The notes under the pieces are model-generated. The model ran no database searches. It worked only from the letters and a program-made list of their open reading frames with translations, and was not told the origin of the DNA. From Pseudomonas sp. MIACH (lineage in GTDB: Bacteria > Pseudomonadota > Gammaproteobacteria > Pseudomonadales > Pseudomonadaceae), in assembly GCF_001269925.1 (NCBI RefSeq), contig NZ_LHVO01000030.1, positions 1 to 64,000 on the forward strand: DNA of 64,000 nucleotides, in the 5' to 3' direction. The first letter of the stretch is position 1. Each line of letters opens with the position of its first letter. Of the stretch, positions 30,639 through 39,285 are shown piece by piece. The position numbers and the translations under genes are program-made.

Positions 30639-31634
30639 CAAAAGACCCCATGCCTGAGGCCGGGCGGTCCCAAACAGGCTGACGCCCAGCAGTGTATCGG
30701 CCTGAGTATGCAAGCGAACCGGCGCAGTGCCACCCGGCATCACCACCGCAATGTCATCGCCCTCAACCCAACCGGCTCGCCACGCCGCACACGCCACGGC
30801 ACTGGCGCTGGTCCCGGAGGACGCCGTGGGGCCCTCTCCCCGTTCGAACACACGGGCAACAACCCGATTGCGCGATTGCCTGGCGACCCATTGCAAATTG
30901 ACCCCGGTCGGACATGGCTCGCCGCGTCCTGCCGGGGGCGCGAAGGCTATCGCCTGTAACGGTTCGAACAGCGCAGGTTGCTGCATCTGCAACGTGTCCG
31001 GCAAGGCTGCCACCTGTTCGACCAAGGTCACACAGTGAGGGTTGCCCACCCGCACAAACTGACTGTGCCCCCACTGCGGGTTAATCGCCGCCAACGCCTT
31101 CACATGGCTCAGTTCAATGCCGTCCAGGGACACCGGCTCCACTCCCTGCGCCCCCACGGCCGACGGCCCGAATCCGGGCATCCCCAAGGCCAGCCAGAAT
31201 CCAGAGATGTGCTCATGAATGGCGGGCTCGATCCGAGTCGCCATCGGCGATACCGCGCCAGGCTTGTCATGGTGCACGCGCAACTCACAGGCCCCGGCCA
31301 TCAAGCCCTGATCAGTAAGCGCCTGGGCGAAGATCGTCAACCCATTGCCACTGCGCTCAGCCAGCGAGCCGTCGGTGTTCACGATCAGCAGGTCAAACGG
31401 CGGCTCGGCCTGGAACGGGCCAACCAGCAAGCCATCACAGCGGTGGGCCTTGCCATCGACCGGGCGCGGCGTTGATCCCCAAGCGCATTCGGAGCTTATG
31501 GCCGAGGCCGTCCAAACTTCCCGAGTCGCCGCGGCCTGCGCCGCGCCATGAGGCACCTCGATACCCTGTCCTCGTAAAAAAGCCGGGGTGACCACCCCGT
31601 AAATATTGCCCCGTGCGTCATAGAACAGGGTCAT
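30630..31634 (-). CDS. diaminopimelate-epimerase-fold protein lacking both catalytic cysteines
   Basis: A 334-residue protein with two DapF-like halves. Active DapF-type racemases use one cysteine in each half (xCGNG and CGTG motifs). Here these read AERSGNGLTIFA and TASSGTSASAVA, so both cysteines are serine, although the surrounding substrate loops (VRVGNPHCVTLVE, ERGEGPT) are well kept. Cofactor-free two-base racemisation by thiols is therefore unlikely. It may be a dehydratase, a single-base isomerase or a binding protein. It is longer than DapF (about 275). The neighbour codBA is convergent; the MFS gene 31977 is divergent and could be a transport partner. The true substrate is unknown. 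Confidence 0.75.
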   Translation of the reverse strand: MTLFYDARGNIYGVVTPAFLRGQGIEVPHGAAQAAATREVWTASAISSECAWGSTPRPVDGKAHRCDGLLVGPFQAEPPFDLLIVNTDGSLAERSGNGLTIFAQALTDQGLMAGACELRVHHDKPGAVSPMATRIEPAIHEHISGFWLALGMPGFGPSAVGAQGVEPVSLDGIELSHVKALAAINPQWGHSQFVRVGNPHCVTLVEQVAALPDTLQMQQPALFEPLQAIAFAPPAGRGEPCPTGVNLQWVARQSRNRVVARVFERGEGPTASSGTSASAVACAAWRAGWVEGDDIAVVMPGGTAPVRLHTQADTLLGVSLFGTARPQAWGLLNG

Positions 31635-31976
31635 GGCGCCGCCCGCCTTGCAATCTTCATCGGCTCGTCCCCGCAGTTGCCTACCTGATGGACCCGCAGC
31701 GTATTACACAACGCAAGGTTTGTGGGAAGCGGCCTGGAAGGTGGTAATCCACCGCGAGAATCCGGGGTTCACCAGTTCTCACGGGGTTTACGCACCTTCC
31801 AGAACGCCTTGTGCAACGACGATCTGTGGGTGGTTACCAGCGTTCATAGCGTTCCAGGCTCGCGAAAATAAACTCATCCCTGCCTATCTCGGGGAACCTG
31901 GCTCGCCCGCCAAGGCCTGATGTGCAAGGATGTCGGGCCGGACATCGTGCGTTGAACGCAAAACCAAGGATTTTTC
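31635..31976. other. divergent intergenic region, no gene supported
   Basis: 342 bases between the DapF-like and YbjJ-like genes. It must hold both promoters. An imperfect dyad GATGTCGGGCCGGACATC at about 31929-31946, some 30 bases before the MFS start, could be an operator. The open frame 31633-31920 has no ribosome site and no recognisable protein character. Confidence 0.4.
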
Positions 31977-33128
31977 ATGACTGCCATCCCCACCCCAGCC
32001 CCCGTCATTCCCGGGCGACTGGAGCAAATGTCGACCCGGATCGCATTTTTCATCGCTGGCTTCGGCATTGCTGCCTGGGCGCCGTTGGTGCCGTACGCCA
32101 AAGCGCGCGCAGAACTGAGTGAGGGCACCCTGGGTCTGTTGCTGTTGTGCCTGGGGGTGGGGTCTATCATCGCCATGCCGGCAGCGGGTGCGCTGGCGTC
32201 TCGCTTTGGTTGCCGCCGGGTGCTGACCGCCGGCACGATCATGATCTGCCTGGCCTTGCCGATGCTGGCCACGGTCAGCTCGATTCCGTTGCTGATCGCC
32301 GGCTTGTTCCTGTTTGGCGCGGGCCTTGGCACGGTGGACTCCACCGTGAACCTGCAAGCGGTGATTGTTGAGCGCGCCAGTGGCAAGACCATGATGTCGG
32401 GCTTTCATGGTTTGTTCAGCCTGGGAGGAATCGTCGGCGCCGCAGGGGTTGCCGGGCTGTTGGGCTTGGGTCTGTCGCCGCTGCAAGCGACCCTGGTGGT
32501 GATCGTCATCATGGCGGTGGCGCTGCTCAAGGCCGGGCCACATTTATTGCCCTACGGCAGTGAAAGTTCGGGCCCGGCCTTTGCGATCCCCCACGGCGTC
32601 GTGCTGTTTATCGGCTGCCTGTGCTTCATCGTGTTTTTGGCAGAAGGCGCCGTGCTGGACTGGAGCGCCGTGTTCCTCAGTGCCGAACGCGGTCTGGACG
32701 AAGCCTACGCCGGCCTGGGTTATGCAGCCTTCGCCCTGACGATGACCGCCGGACGCCTGACCGGCGATGCCATCGTGCGGCGCCTGGGCGCGACCCGCGT
32801 GATTGTGATCGGTGGTGCGCTGGCCACTGCCGGCATGTTGCTGGCAACGTTGTTGCCGACCTGGGAAACCGCGTTGCTGGGGTACGCGTTGGTCGGCGCC
32901 GGTTGTTCGAATATCGTGCCGGTGCTGTACACCGCCGTTGGCAAGCAAACGGTGATGCCGGAACATATCGCCGTGCCCGCCATCACGACCTTGGGATATG
33001 CCGGGATTCTTGCCGGCCCTGCGATGATCGGTTTTATTGCCCATGGCAGCAGCCTGAGCAGCGCCTTTGTGCTGATCGCAGTGTTGCTCGCAGGCGTGTC
33101 GCTGAGCGGAAAAATCCTCAAGGTATGA
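31977..33128 (+). CDS. MFS transporter, YbjJ-like
   Basis: A 383-residue major facilitator carrier with 12 hydrophobic segments. The N-terminus (RIAFFIAGFGIAAWAPLVPY) and ALASRFGCRRVL loop resemble the YbjJ/fucose-permease-like branch. The substrate is unknown; its divergence from the DapF-like gene suggests a possibly related amino-acid-like compound, which is inference. It ends 9 bases before the convergent effector-like gene at 33138. Confidence 0.82.
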   Translation: MTAIPTPAPVIPGRLEQMSTRIAFFIAGFGIAAWAPLVPYAKARAELSEGTLGLLLLCLGVGSIIAMPAAGALASRFGCRRVLTAGTIMICLALPMLATVSSIPLLIAGLFLFGAGLGTVDSTVNLQAVIVERASGKTMMSGFHGLFSLGGIVGAAGVAGLLGLGLSPLQATLVVIVIMAVALLKAGPHLLPYGSESSGPAFAIPHGVVLFIGCLCFIVFLAEGAVLDWSAVFLSAERGLDEAYAGLGYAAFALTMTAGRLTGDAIVRRLGATRVIVIGGALATAGMLLATLLPTWETALLGYALVGAGCSNIVPVLYTAVGKQTVMPEHIAVPAITTLGYAGILAGPAMIGFIAHGSSLSSAFVLIAVLLAGVSLSGKILKV

Positions 33129-33137
33129 ATCCGGGTA

Positions 33138-34055
33138 TCAGCGCGATTTGCGCGCCAATTCCTCTTCCTGCCAACGTTCAAGGCTTTGTTTGCTGAGCCA
33201 TCCCTCCTTTTGAGGCGGACCAAACAGTCGCGCGCCGTTCGCACGTATCAGTGAAGGCAGCAAACCCAGCCGCCCAAGAATGTTCTTGGCCGTGAAGACC
33301 CAGAGCTTGCTGTACTTGGGCCGCTGCATGCCATTGGAACGATCCAGCACGGGCGTACCCTGTGGATCAAACGCATACGGATCCGTCATGATGGCCTCGA
33401 GCGCGGCGATTTCAACGTACTGGTACTGTTCAAAGAGAAATGTCCGGTCCTGCGACTTGTCTCTCAACTGTTCGAACTGGCCCTGCAGGGCCTTCACCAC
33501 ATGGGCATTACCCTGGGCATGGAACGGGTCCTCGCTGAACACGCTCGGCGAGCTGTTCCCCTGCATCGTTAGGGCGGCCGCCCTGAGACTGTCACGTGTG
33601 ATATCGCCGTCGCGGCTCAAAATCGCATCACTCAATCGCGGACGCTTGAGAATTTCGCCGACCACCTGAATCGTTCGGTCCAACTCCTCGCTTTTGCCCA
33701 AACCCTCAACGGCAGCACGCTGCAATGACAACCACGTCAAACGCCCCTCGCTCAGGAAGGGGTGCAGCCTGCCAAAGTCTTTTTCCAGGGCCTGCGCCAA
33801 CTGGCTGTCGCTGGACGATACGCCGGGTTGGCAAACGCTCACACGCGTAACAGGCCGATTCTGCAGCACTCGCTGGCGCAGTACCGACGATGTTCGGCGC
33901 GGCGGCAAGGACACCCGCGACACCCCGTCGGCGCGTGCAGAACGAGCCTCATCCGAGGTTTCAGAGAGAATGAGCGGCGCTGGCGCGGTAGGCTGTAAAA
34001 CCGGCACGTCCAGTGCCAAGGGCCGACCATGAAGTAGTACACCCTCGGTTGACAT
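33138..34055 (-). CDS. hypothetical protein with HrpF/NolX-like modules, possible secreted effector
   Basis: A 305-residue protein with no signal peptide and no membrane segment. The N-terminal 100 residues are Ser/Pro/Arg-rich and look disordered, as in type III secreted proteins. The middle has a module of the kind LEKDFGRLHPF...GRLTWLSLQRAA...ILKRPRLSDAILSRDGDITRDSLRAAA, similar in layout to the tandem modules of translocon proteins HrpF/NolX and to the gene at 34692. GGAGG sits 6 bases before the ATG at 34055. Family assignment is by pattern memory only; no type III apparatus is visible in the window. Confidence 0.6.
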   Translation of the reverse strand: MSTEGVLLHGRPLALDVPVLQPTAPAPLILSETSDEARSARADGVSRVSLPPRRTSSVLRQRVLQNRPVTRVSVCQPGVSSSDSQLAQALEKDFGRLHPFLSEGRLTWLSLQRAAVEGLGKSEELDRTIQVVGEILKRPRLSDAILSRDGDITRDSLRAAALTMQGNSSPSVFSEDPFHAQGNAHVVKALQGQFEQLRDKSQDRTFLFEQYQYVEIAALEAIMTDPYAFDPQGTPVLDRSNGMQRPKYSKLWVFTAKNILGRLGLLPSLIRANGARLFGPPQKEGWLSKQSLERWQEEELARKSR

Positions 34056-34243
34056 GGGTTTCCTCCAACTCTTTTCCGATCCATACCTGCCCGGTGATTG
34101 CCCCGTGGCGGGTGAAATCATCGAATGGATTCCACAGGCAGGCACCTCCTGTGTGGTTGGGCAGGCACGACAGTTCCGGATAATCGACGAATACCCATGA
34201 CCGTATGTAAAAAAGCGACCAGCAGGTCTGGTGAGCCGCGCCC

Positions 34244-34549
34244 TTACCGACGCCACCAAGTCATCAGGCTGTTGATCAGACTGGAGTGCTTAAGAGGTCT
34301 GGCGTCGTCACTTGCCACCTGTCCGGTCGCAAGCATGCCGCGGAAAAAGTCTTCCTCGACCGGCGCCTGGAATTTGCGCTGGCCGGCGAAGGTCCTCATG
34401 CGCCTGGCTTCAACAGCATGCACATCCGACGGGGCCAGGAGCTCTTGCGCCACGATGTCGCCCCTGGATACAGTCGGATCGCCATCATGGGTTTTACGAA
34501 AGAGCTCATGGCCGCTGGGCCGGCATGGGTGAAACGCGGTTGATGTCAT
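34244..34549 (-). CDS. small hypothetical protein between two effector-like genes
   Basis: A 101-residue protein starting MTSTAFHPCRPSGHELFRK. It contains HDGDPTVSRGDIVAQELL, the same DGDxxxSRxxI/L pattern found in the flanking module proteins, and ends SLINSLMTWWRR. GGAGGG lies 7 bases before the ATG at 34549. It lies on the same strand as both neighbours. It may be a secreted companion, a chaperone-like protein or a degraded member of the same family. Confidence 0.5.
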   Translation of the reverse strand: MTSTAFHPCRPSGHELFRKTHDGDPTVSRGDIVAQELLAPSDVHAVEARRMRTFAGQRKFQAPVEEDFFRGMLATGQVASDDARPLKHSSLINSLMTWWRR

Positions 34550-34691
34550 GTGCAGGCCCTCCACGCGGAATCTGAAAAACGATCGATTTGATCAAGTCCG
34601 GTTCATATGAACTATGTGGTCAATCGGCGTAAACAGTTCCTGACACAGTTAAGCCAAGCGCCATCATTTGATGACGGCGCATGGACTTCGA

Positions 34692-35735
34692 TTAACGGGA
34701 AAGCTGGTAAAGCGCTTGCCAACTGATTCGGCGGTCATTATCACGGCCGGCGACATTGTCCATTTTCTTCAACACGTCAGTGCGTTTGAGAATTTCCAGC
34801 GCCAGATGGGTCAGGTGATCCTGGGCAGCGTTGCCCGTCAGGGGCTGGGACGCCCTCCTCTGCAGATCACGAAAACTCAGCTCCGGCGCCCGCGGATCAT
34901 ATTTCAGCTGGTTGAAATGCGTAAGCATTTCAGCGGCCAACTGCTTGTCGCTGTCGTACTTGAAATAGTTATCCCCCTTGATCACGTCTCTCACATTTTT
35001 CACGTTGATCAGGCCATCCAGGGAACCCGTAGAAGGATTACGGTCAAGAGCGCTCATCAGGTCCGGGCGGCGCAACAACTCTTTGGCCAAGCGAATGTTC
35101 GCGTTCGTAGCGGGATCGCGGGACCAGCCTTTTTCCGCCATAGCGCGGATGCTGTCAACGCTGACAAACCCAGGGTTGCGGGGGTCTCTGAAGGCGTCGA
35201 AGTTGCGGTGCAACTCCTTCGCCAGTTCTTCGTTGTTTTTCCGCGAGTAATACGGATCAGGCCCGCACGGTGGGGTCGGATACGGTTTACACACGGTGGG
35301 ATCGGGGCGTGGTGGTGGATTGCCGCAGCCAGGATTTGGCCTCGGCGGCGGATTGCCGCAGCCAGGATTCGGCCTCGGCGGTGGATTGCTGCAGCCAGGA
35401 TTCGGCCTCGGCGGCGGGTTGCCGCAGGGTGGGCGATGCCCGGGGAACCAAGGGCCCATCCAGTGTTTGACCGCTGCCATCAAGCCCTGTGTAGCGGGCG
35501 CACTGGGATGACGCAGCACGTGATCAGCGCCACGCTGACCGGCTGCCGACGATGAATAACCGCCGAACACCGGCCCGCCCTGGCTTTCCTGAGACAGGAA
35601 GCTGACGTTTGCAGGCGATTGGCCGTTGAGGGCAGTCATCGACTGAGCAGATTTGACCTCAGGCGTGGAAGTGGCCAGCGAAAGGCCAGAGGTGGATGAG
35701 GCAGAGACCTGTGTATCGAAACTTGATACCGACAT
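34692..35735 (-). CDS. HrpF/NolX-like module protein with proline-rich tandem repeats
   Basis: A 346-residue protein. The N-terminus (MSVSSFDTQVSASSTSGLSL) is Ser/Thr-rich with no Sec signal, like type III secretion signals. About residues 105-145 hold an 11-residue repeat CGNPPPRPNPG, three full copies plus partial ones. The C-terminal 180 residues form two modules (LAKELHRNFDAFRDPRNPGF...LLRRPDLMSALDRNPSTGSL and MLTHFNQLKYDPRAPELSF...ILKRTDVLKKMDNVAGRDND), each with an EF-hand-like D-x-D/N loop, as in HrpF/NolX. The start at 35735 follows GGAG by 7 bases; the frame is open 28 codons further. The cysteines in the repeat are unusual for an effector. Confidence 0.6.
   Translation of the reverse strand: MSVSSFDTQVSASSTSGLSLATSTPEVKSAQSMTALNGQSPANVSFLSQESQGGPVFGGYSSSAAGQRGADHVLRHPSAPATQGLMAAVKHWMGPWFPGHRPPCGNPPPRPNPGCSNPPPRPNPGCGNPPPRPNPGCGNPPPRPDPTVCKPYPTPPCGPDPYYSRKNNEELAKELHRNFDAFRDPRNPGFVSVDSIRAMAEKGWSRDPATNANIRLAKELLRRPDLMSALDRNPSTGSLDGLINVKNVRDVIKGDNYFKYDSDKQLAAEMLTHFNQLKYDPRAPELSFRDLQRRASQPLTGNAAQDHLTHLALEILKRTDVLKKMDNVAGRDNDRRISWQALYQLSR
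35311..35427. repeat. 33-bp in-frame tandem repeat
   Basis: Units at 35311-35343, 35344-35376 and 35377-35409 differ at only a few bases; a partial fourth reaches about 35427. They encode CGNPPPRPNPG on the minus strand. Copy number could vary by slippage without breaking the frame. Confidence 0.85.
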
Positions 35736-35921
35736 CGTTTTCTCCATACGGTGGGCGCGATCTTCAGCTTGCCGCTCCAACGCAACGTCGAAGCCCATCA
35801 GCTTTCCCATGTGTGGCACGTTGTCGGAAACGGTTCCTGAGCCAGCAGCAATCTGTGATGTGAGGATGTAAGAATCAGGAAACCGGCAGGTTCCGCAGGC
35901 CTTGCAGCGCAGATGGCCTGG

Positions 35922-36560
35922 TCACTGCAGCGCCTGTTTAAGGCGGCTCAATTTCTCTCGGCTGCCGCACACGCTCATCTGGCACCATTTGCGCAGTTTG
36001 TTCTTGGAGATGTCCAAAAATATCCAATCACAGTCCGTGGCGGTACAGCACTTCAACTCGCGAAGATCACCGGACACCAGCAACTGCGTAGCCTTGATCG
36101 CCAGGCGTCCGATCAGCATTGCGGTCAATTCCTCGGCGTTGGAGCAGGTTCTCCACGCCCAGGCCGGTATCCCGTCAACCGTGCGCAGCACCCGCCAGGC
36201 GGCGCCTTGCTGGAAATTCAGGTTGATCTGCTGCAAGGCCGCATCGGCCGCAACCTGGCGCAAGGACAGCGGGTAAAACACGCCATACAGGCATTCGCGG
36301 AACGCAATGATGGCGTCCAGATCCGGTTGGTAGGAAATAGGCGATTCAAACACCATGGCCTTGTAGTCATCGAACTCCTGGGCAGAGATCAACGACGCAT
36401 GCAGCGCCCATTCAAAGAAGAACTGAAAACTGGTGAGCCGTTCTTCCATCACCCTGAGTGGAGAACCAGGGCGACGGCCATTGGTGGTATTGATGAAGTC
36501 CAACACCTGGGCCCCGCCAATCAGGCGAATCGACTTTGCAGTGCCGGTAAAATGCGTCAT
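35922..36560 (-). CDS. CGNR zinc-finger (ABATE-domain) transcriptional regulator
   Basis: A 212-residue protein with an N-terminal ABATE-type domain (GGAQVLDFINTTNGRR...LTSFQFFFEWA) and a C-terminal zinc finger: cysteines in CCTATDCDWIFLDISKN and WCQMSVCGSREK, where CGSR replaces the usual CGNR. Such proteins are presumed stress- or ligand-responsive regulators. CAGGAG precedes the ATG by 5-6 bases. It lies 96 bases downstream of the APS kinase gene on the same strand and is the likely regulator of the biosynthetic operon. Confidence 0.8.
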   Translation of the reverse strand: MTHFTGTAKSIRLIGGAQVLDFINTTNGRRPGSPLRVMEERLTSFQFFFEWALHASLISAQEFDDYKAMVFESPISYQPDLDAIIAFRECLYGVFYPLSLRQVAADAALQQINLNFQQGAAWRVLRTVDGIPAWAWRTCSNAEELTAMLIGRLAIKATQLLVSGDLRELKCCTATDCDWIFLDISKNKLRKWCQMSVCGSREKLSRLKQALQ

Positions 36561-36656
36561 GCCTGCTCCTGAAAAAACATGGTGGGGCTGCGATGGCGCA
36601 GATTACCTTGTTTTCTTGACGTGCAGAAACCGCCGCCTCAGTGCCAAGACCAGCGG

Positions 36657-37271
36657 CTAGGCACGCTCGTCGTCGCGAGCCACCCAATCGAGAATAGTCG
36701 CGACAGACTGTTCGACAGACAGCACCTGGGTGTCCACGTGCACTTCCGGAAAGATCGGCACGTCGTAGTTCGAATCAATACCGGTGAAGTGTTTGATCAG
36801 CCCCAGCCGGGCTTTTTTGTACAAGCCTTTAGGGTCACGCTTTTCGGCGGTTTCCAGCGGTGCATCCACATGCACTTCGACAAAATATTCATTGCCGATA
36901 ATCGAACGCGCGTAATGCCGACTGGCCGAGGACGGTGAGATCAACGCCACAATCACCATCAGGCCCGCGTCCAGCATCAACCGCGCCACTTCCGCGACAC
37001 GCCGGATATTCTCATCGCGGTCGCGGTCGGTAAAACCCAGGTCCCGGCATAGCCCACCGCGCACTGAGTCACCGTCAATAATGCAGGTCTGGCGCCCTTG
37101 TGCCTGCAGGGCCATGTCGAGGGCATCGGCGATGGTCGACTTGCCGGACGCGGAGATGCCGGTCATCCAGATCACCCTGGGCTTGTGCTGCATGGGTAAG
37201 TGTTCGGCGCGTGGATGACTGAACGCAAACGCGTGCAGGTTCTGGTCTGGACGGTCTGGACAATAACTCAT
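36657..37271 (-). CDS. cysC: adenylylsulfate (APS) kinase
   Basis: Phosphorylates adenylyl sulfate to PAPS, the sulfate donor for sulfotransferases. The 204 residues show Walker A GISASGKST (38-46), the IIDGDSVRGGL switch, NIRRVAEVARLMLDAG and the phospho-serine segment ISPSSASR (about 111-118), all typical. The ATG at 37271 overlaps the MFS stop by 4 bases and has GGAGG about 10 bases upstream; an internal ATG at residue 27 has no ribosome site. There is no ATP sulfurylase here, so it must use APS from elsewhere. Its place in an operon with a sulfotransferase indicates dedicated PAPS supply. Confidence 0.93.
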   Translation of the reverse strand: MSYCPDRPDQNLHAFAFSHPRAEHLPMQHKPRVIWMTGISASGKSTIADALDMALQAQGRQTCIIDGDSVRGGLCRDLGFTDRDRDENIRRVAEVARLMLDAGLMVIVALISPSSASRHYARSIIGNEYFVEVHVDAPLETAEKRDPKGLYKKARLGLIKHFTGIDSNYDVPIFPEVHVDTQVLSVEQSVATILDWVARDDERA

Positions 37272-38497
37272 GGCTGCTCAGCCTCCGTCACCGAAACAGG
37301 CGGTTTACCCAACATGAACACCATCACGCATTGCCCGAACAGCAGCAGCGCAACCACCCAATAGATGCTCGAAAACGACCCGGTCAGGTCCTTGGAAAAG
37401 CCGCCGAGGAAGTTGCCGCACACACCGCCCAAGCCGATCAGCACATTGGCGATACCAAATGCCTGGGTCAGGCGACTGACCGGCACGATTTGCCCTATGT
37501 AACTGGGAACCAGGCCAAAGACCGGATAAAACGCCAGCGCAAACAAAAACGCCGCCACATAGAACAATGGAATGCTGTTGAAACTGAACACCACGGTCGC
37601 AGCCAGGCCCGCGCTTAAAAAGCACATGGCCAACGACGCCCGTACCCCGACCTTGTCGGCAATCCATCCCACCAGAAACCCCGAGGCCATGCCCACCGCG
37701 CCGATGGTGGTCCAGATAAATCCGGTGTCCTGTACCGATACGCCCAGCTCATCGCGAAGGTAAGGCGCCAGGTAAGTCTGGAACGGCAACAACGCCATGC
37801 CATTCAGAAACGCGATGGCCCAGATCAGGTACAGCGGCCGGCTCAGCCACGCGGTGGGGCGCTCAAAAGACGCCGACCGCTGCGGCGATGAACCGCCCTC
37901 CTTGGCCGCCCCCCGCTGGCGTAACAAGCACCAGGCCACCCCGCACAGGGCCACCGAGATCAGGCCAGCCGTCAGCCAGATCGAGCGCCAGCCGCCATGC
38001 ACGGTCAGGAACGACACCAGCAAGCCGTTGATAAACACGCCATAGCTGGTGCCACTGGAAATCAGTCCCATGACCCTGGAACGATGACCGGGGCTGAAGC
38101 CCTTGGTGACGATTTCTGCCAGCGGGATATACACCGAGGCCGAACAGCCCCCGAGCAGAATCAACAGCCCCCCGGACAACCAGATGCTGTCGCTGACACT
38201 CAGGCCCAGCAATGCCAGGGAGGTGATCAGCGTCGACACCAGGCTGATTTTCCAGCCCTCGACAAACCGGCTGATGACACTGGTGACCGATGAAAACAAC
38301 AGGAAGCCGATCTGCGCGCCGCCGGTGATCAAGCCCACCGTGGTGTAGTCGAAACCGATGTCGCGGCGCATGTCCACCACCAGGTTGGCGAACAGGTAAA
38401 CGCCAAACCCGTAGGTGCTGGCCACGAATCCGGTCAATACCACCGCCAGCACGACGCTGTCCAACGGGCGGGCGCTACTGTGTACCAGTGTGCTCAT
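37268..38497 (-). CDS. MFS transporter, monocarboxylate/oxalate-formate type, probable product exporter
   Basis: A 409-residue major facilitator carrier with 12 transmembrane helices (VVLAVVLTGFVASTYGFGVYLFANLV at TM1; ISSGTSYGVFINGLLVSF near TM5). It resembles the monocarboxylate/YhjX-like branch. GGAG lies 7 bases before the ATG at 38497; 15 more open codons upstream are ignored. It overlaps cysC by 4 bases and follows the methyltransferase by 10, inside the biosynthetic operon, so it probably exports the product or imports a precursor. Confidence 0.85.
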   Translation of the reverse strand: MSTLVHSSARPLDSVVLAVVLTGFVASTYGFGVYLFANLVVDMRRDIGFDYTTVGLITGGAQIGFLLFSSVTSVISRFVEGWKISLVSTLITSLALLGLSVSDSIWLSGGLLILLGGCSASVYIPLAEIVTKGFSPGHRSRVMGLISSGTSYGVFINGLLVSFLTVHGGWRSIWLTAGLISVALCGVAWCLLRQRGAAKEGGSSPQRSASFERPTAWLSRPLYLIWAIAFLNGMALLPFQTYLAPYLRDELGVSVQDTGFIWTTIGAVGMASGFLVGWIADKVGVRASLAMCFLSAGLAATVVFSFNSIPLFYVAAFLFALAFYPVFGLVPSYIGQIVPVSRLTQAFGIANVLIGLGGVCGNFLGGFSKDLTGSFSSIYWVVALLLFGQCVMVFMLGKPPVSVTEAEQP

Positions 38498-38507
38498 CAG
38501 GTACTCC

Positions 38508-39278
38508 TTAAACGGCGCGCGCCGTGTGGATGACAAAATCACAATCCATCATGTCGTAGTCACGCTGGAAATCACCGTAACTCTCATGGGCGCAAAACCC
38601 GGACTTGAGCACCTCCCCCTTCAACTCGCCCGGCAACAGCGGATAGACCTGCAACCGGTACTGCTCGGCGTTATCAAACGAGTAGATGAACTCACACACG
38701 TGTTCATCAACCTGCCCCAAGCCGACGGAGGCGTGCGTACCGCAGTAATAGTAATGACCGCTGGATTTGAACTTGCCTGCGCGAATGGCAAAGAAGTTAC
38801 GTTGATCCACAACCAGCAAGCCGCCCGGATTGAGCAATGCCCTGAATTTCTCCAGCACCTGCAACCGCTCATGGGCTGCAAACACATGGCACAGCGAACT
38901 GCCCAGGCACACCACCGCATCGAAGCGCCCCAGTTCGTCGGGGTCGAGAGACTGCCAATCCCTGTAGTGCGATTCGATCGCCAACCCGCGTTGGCGAAAG
39001 TTCTCGCGGGCCTTGGTCAGCATCGTACTGCTGCCGTCCGTGGCGACGACATCGAACCCCGCCTGCTTAAGCTGTACCGCATGAAAACCACTGCCCGTGG
39101 AGACGTCGATGACCGACTTCACGCCGTGCTGCTTCAGCAGGTTTTCAAAGAAACCGTTCTCCCCCGCTTTTCTTTTGTCCCAATCGATCAAATCATCCCA
39201 GCGCTCGACGAATTTTTTCGAGTATTGCGTCGCGTAACTGGCGACTTCGTTGTGCTTGTGCCCCGACATCTGATTCAT
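38508..39278 (-). CDS. SAM-dependent methyltransferase, glycine/sarcosine N-methyltransferase-like
   Basis: A 256-residue class I methyltransferase. SAM motif I is VIDVSTGSGFHAVQL (56-70), with acidic Asp81 in VVATDGSSTML. The flanking sequence (ERWDDLIDWDKR; YYYCGTHASVGL; SYGDFQRDYDMMDCDFVIHTA) strongly recalls GNMT/GSMT enzymes that methylate the amino group of glycine or sarcosine. Here it may methylate a primary or secondary amine on the pathway product. An AGGTG site precedes the ATG at 39278; another ATG lies 3 codons in. It starts 7 bases after the upstream stop. Confidence 0.82.
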   Translation of the reverse strand: MNQMSGHKHNEVASYATQYSKKFVERWDDLIDWDKRKAGENGFFENLLKQHGVKSVIDVSTGSGFHAVQLKQAGFDVVATDGSSTMLTKARENFRQRGLAIESHYRDWQSLDPDELGRFDAVVCLGSSLCHVFAAHERLQVLEKFRALLNPGGLLVVDQRNFFAIRAGKFKSSGHYYYCGTHASVGLGQVDEHVCEFIYSFDNAEQYRLQVYPLLPGELKGEVLKSGFCAHESYGDFQRDYDMMDCDFVIHTARAV

Positions 39279-39285
39279 CACACAC

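Noticed and set aside
31633..31920. 95-codon plus-strand frame in the DapF-like/MFS spacer
   Set aside because: No ribosome site, no protein-like composition, and it covers the region where the divergent promoters must be.
33138..34259. Longer version of the effector-like gene with start at 34259
   Set aside because: The 68 extra codons lack a ribosome site; GGAGG precedes the ATG at 34055.
35311..35427. Possible CRISPR array
   Set aside because: Repeats are directly adjacent with no spacers and lie in frame inside a coding sequence.
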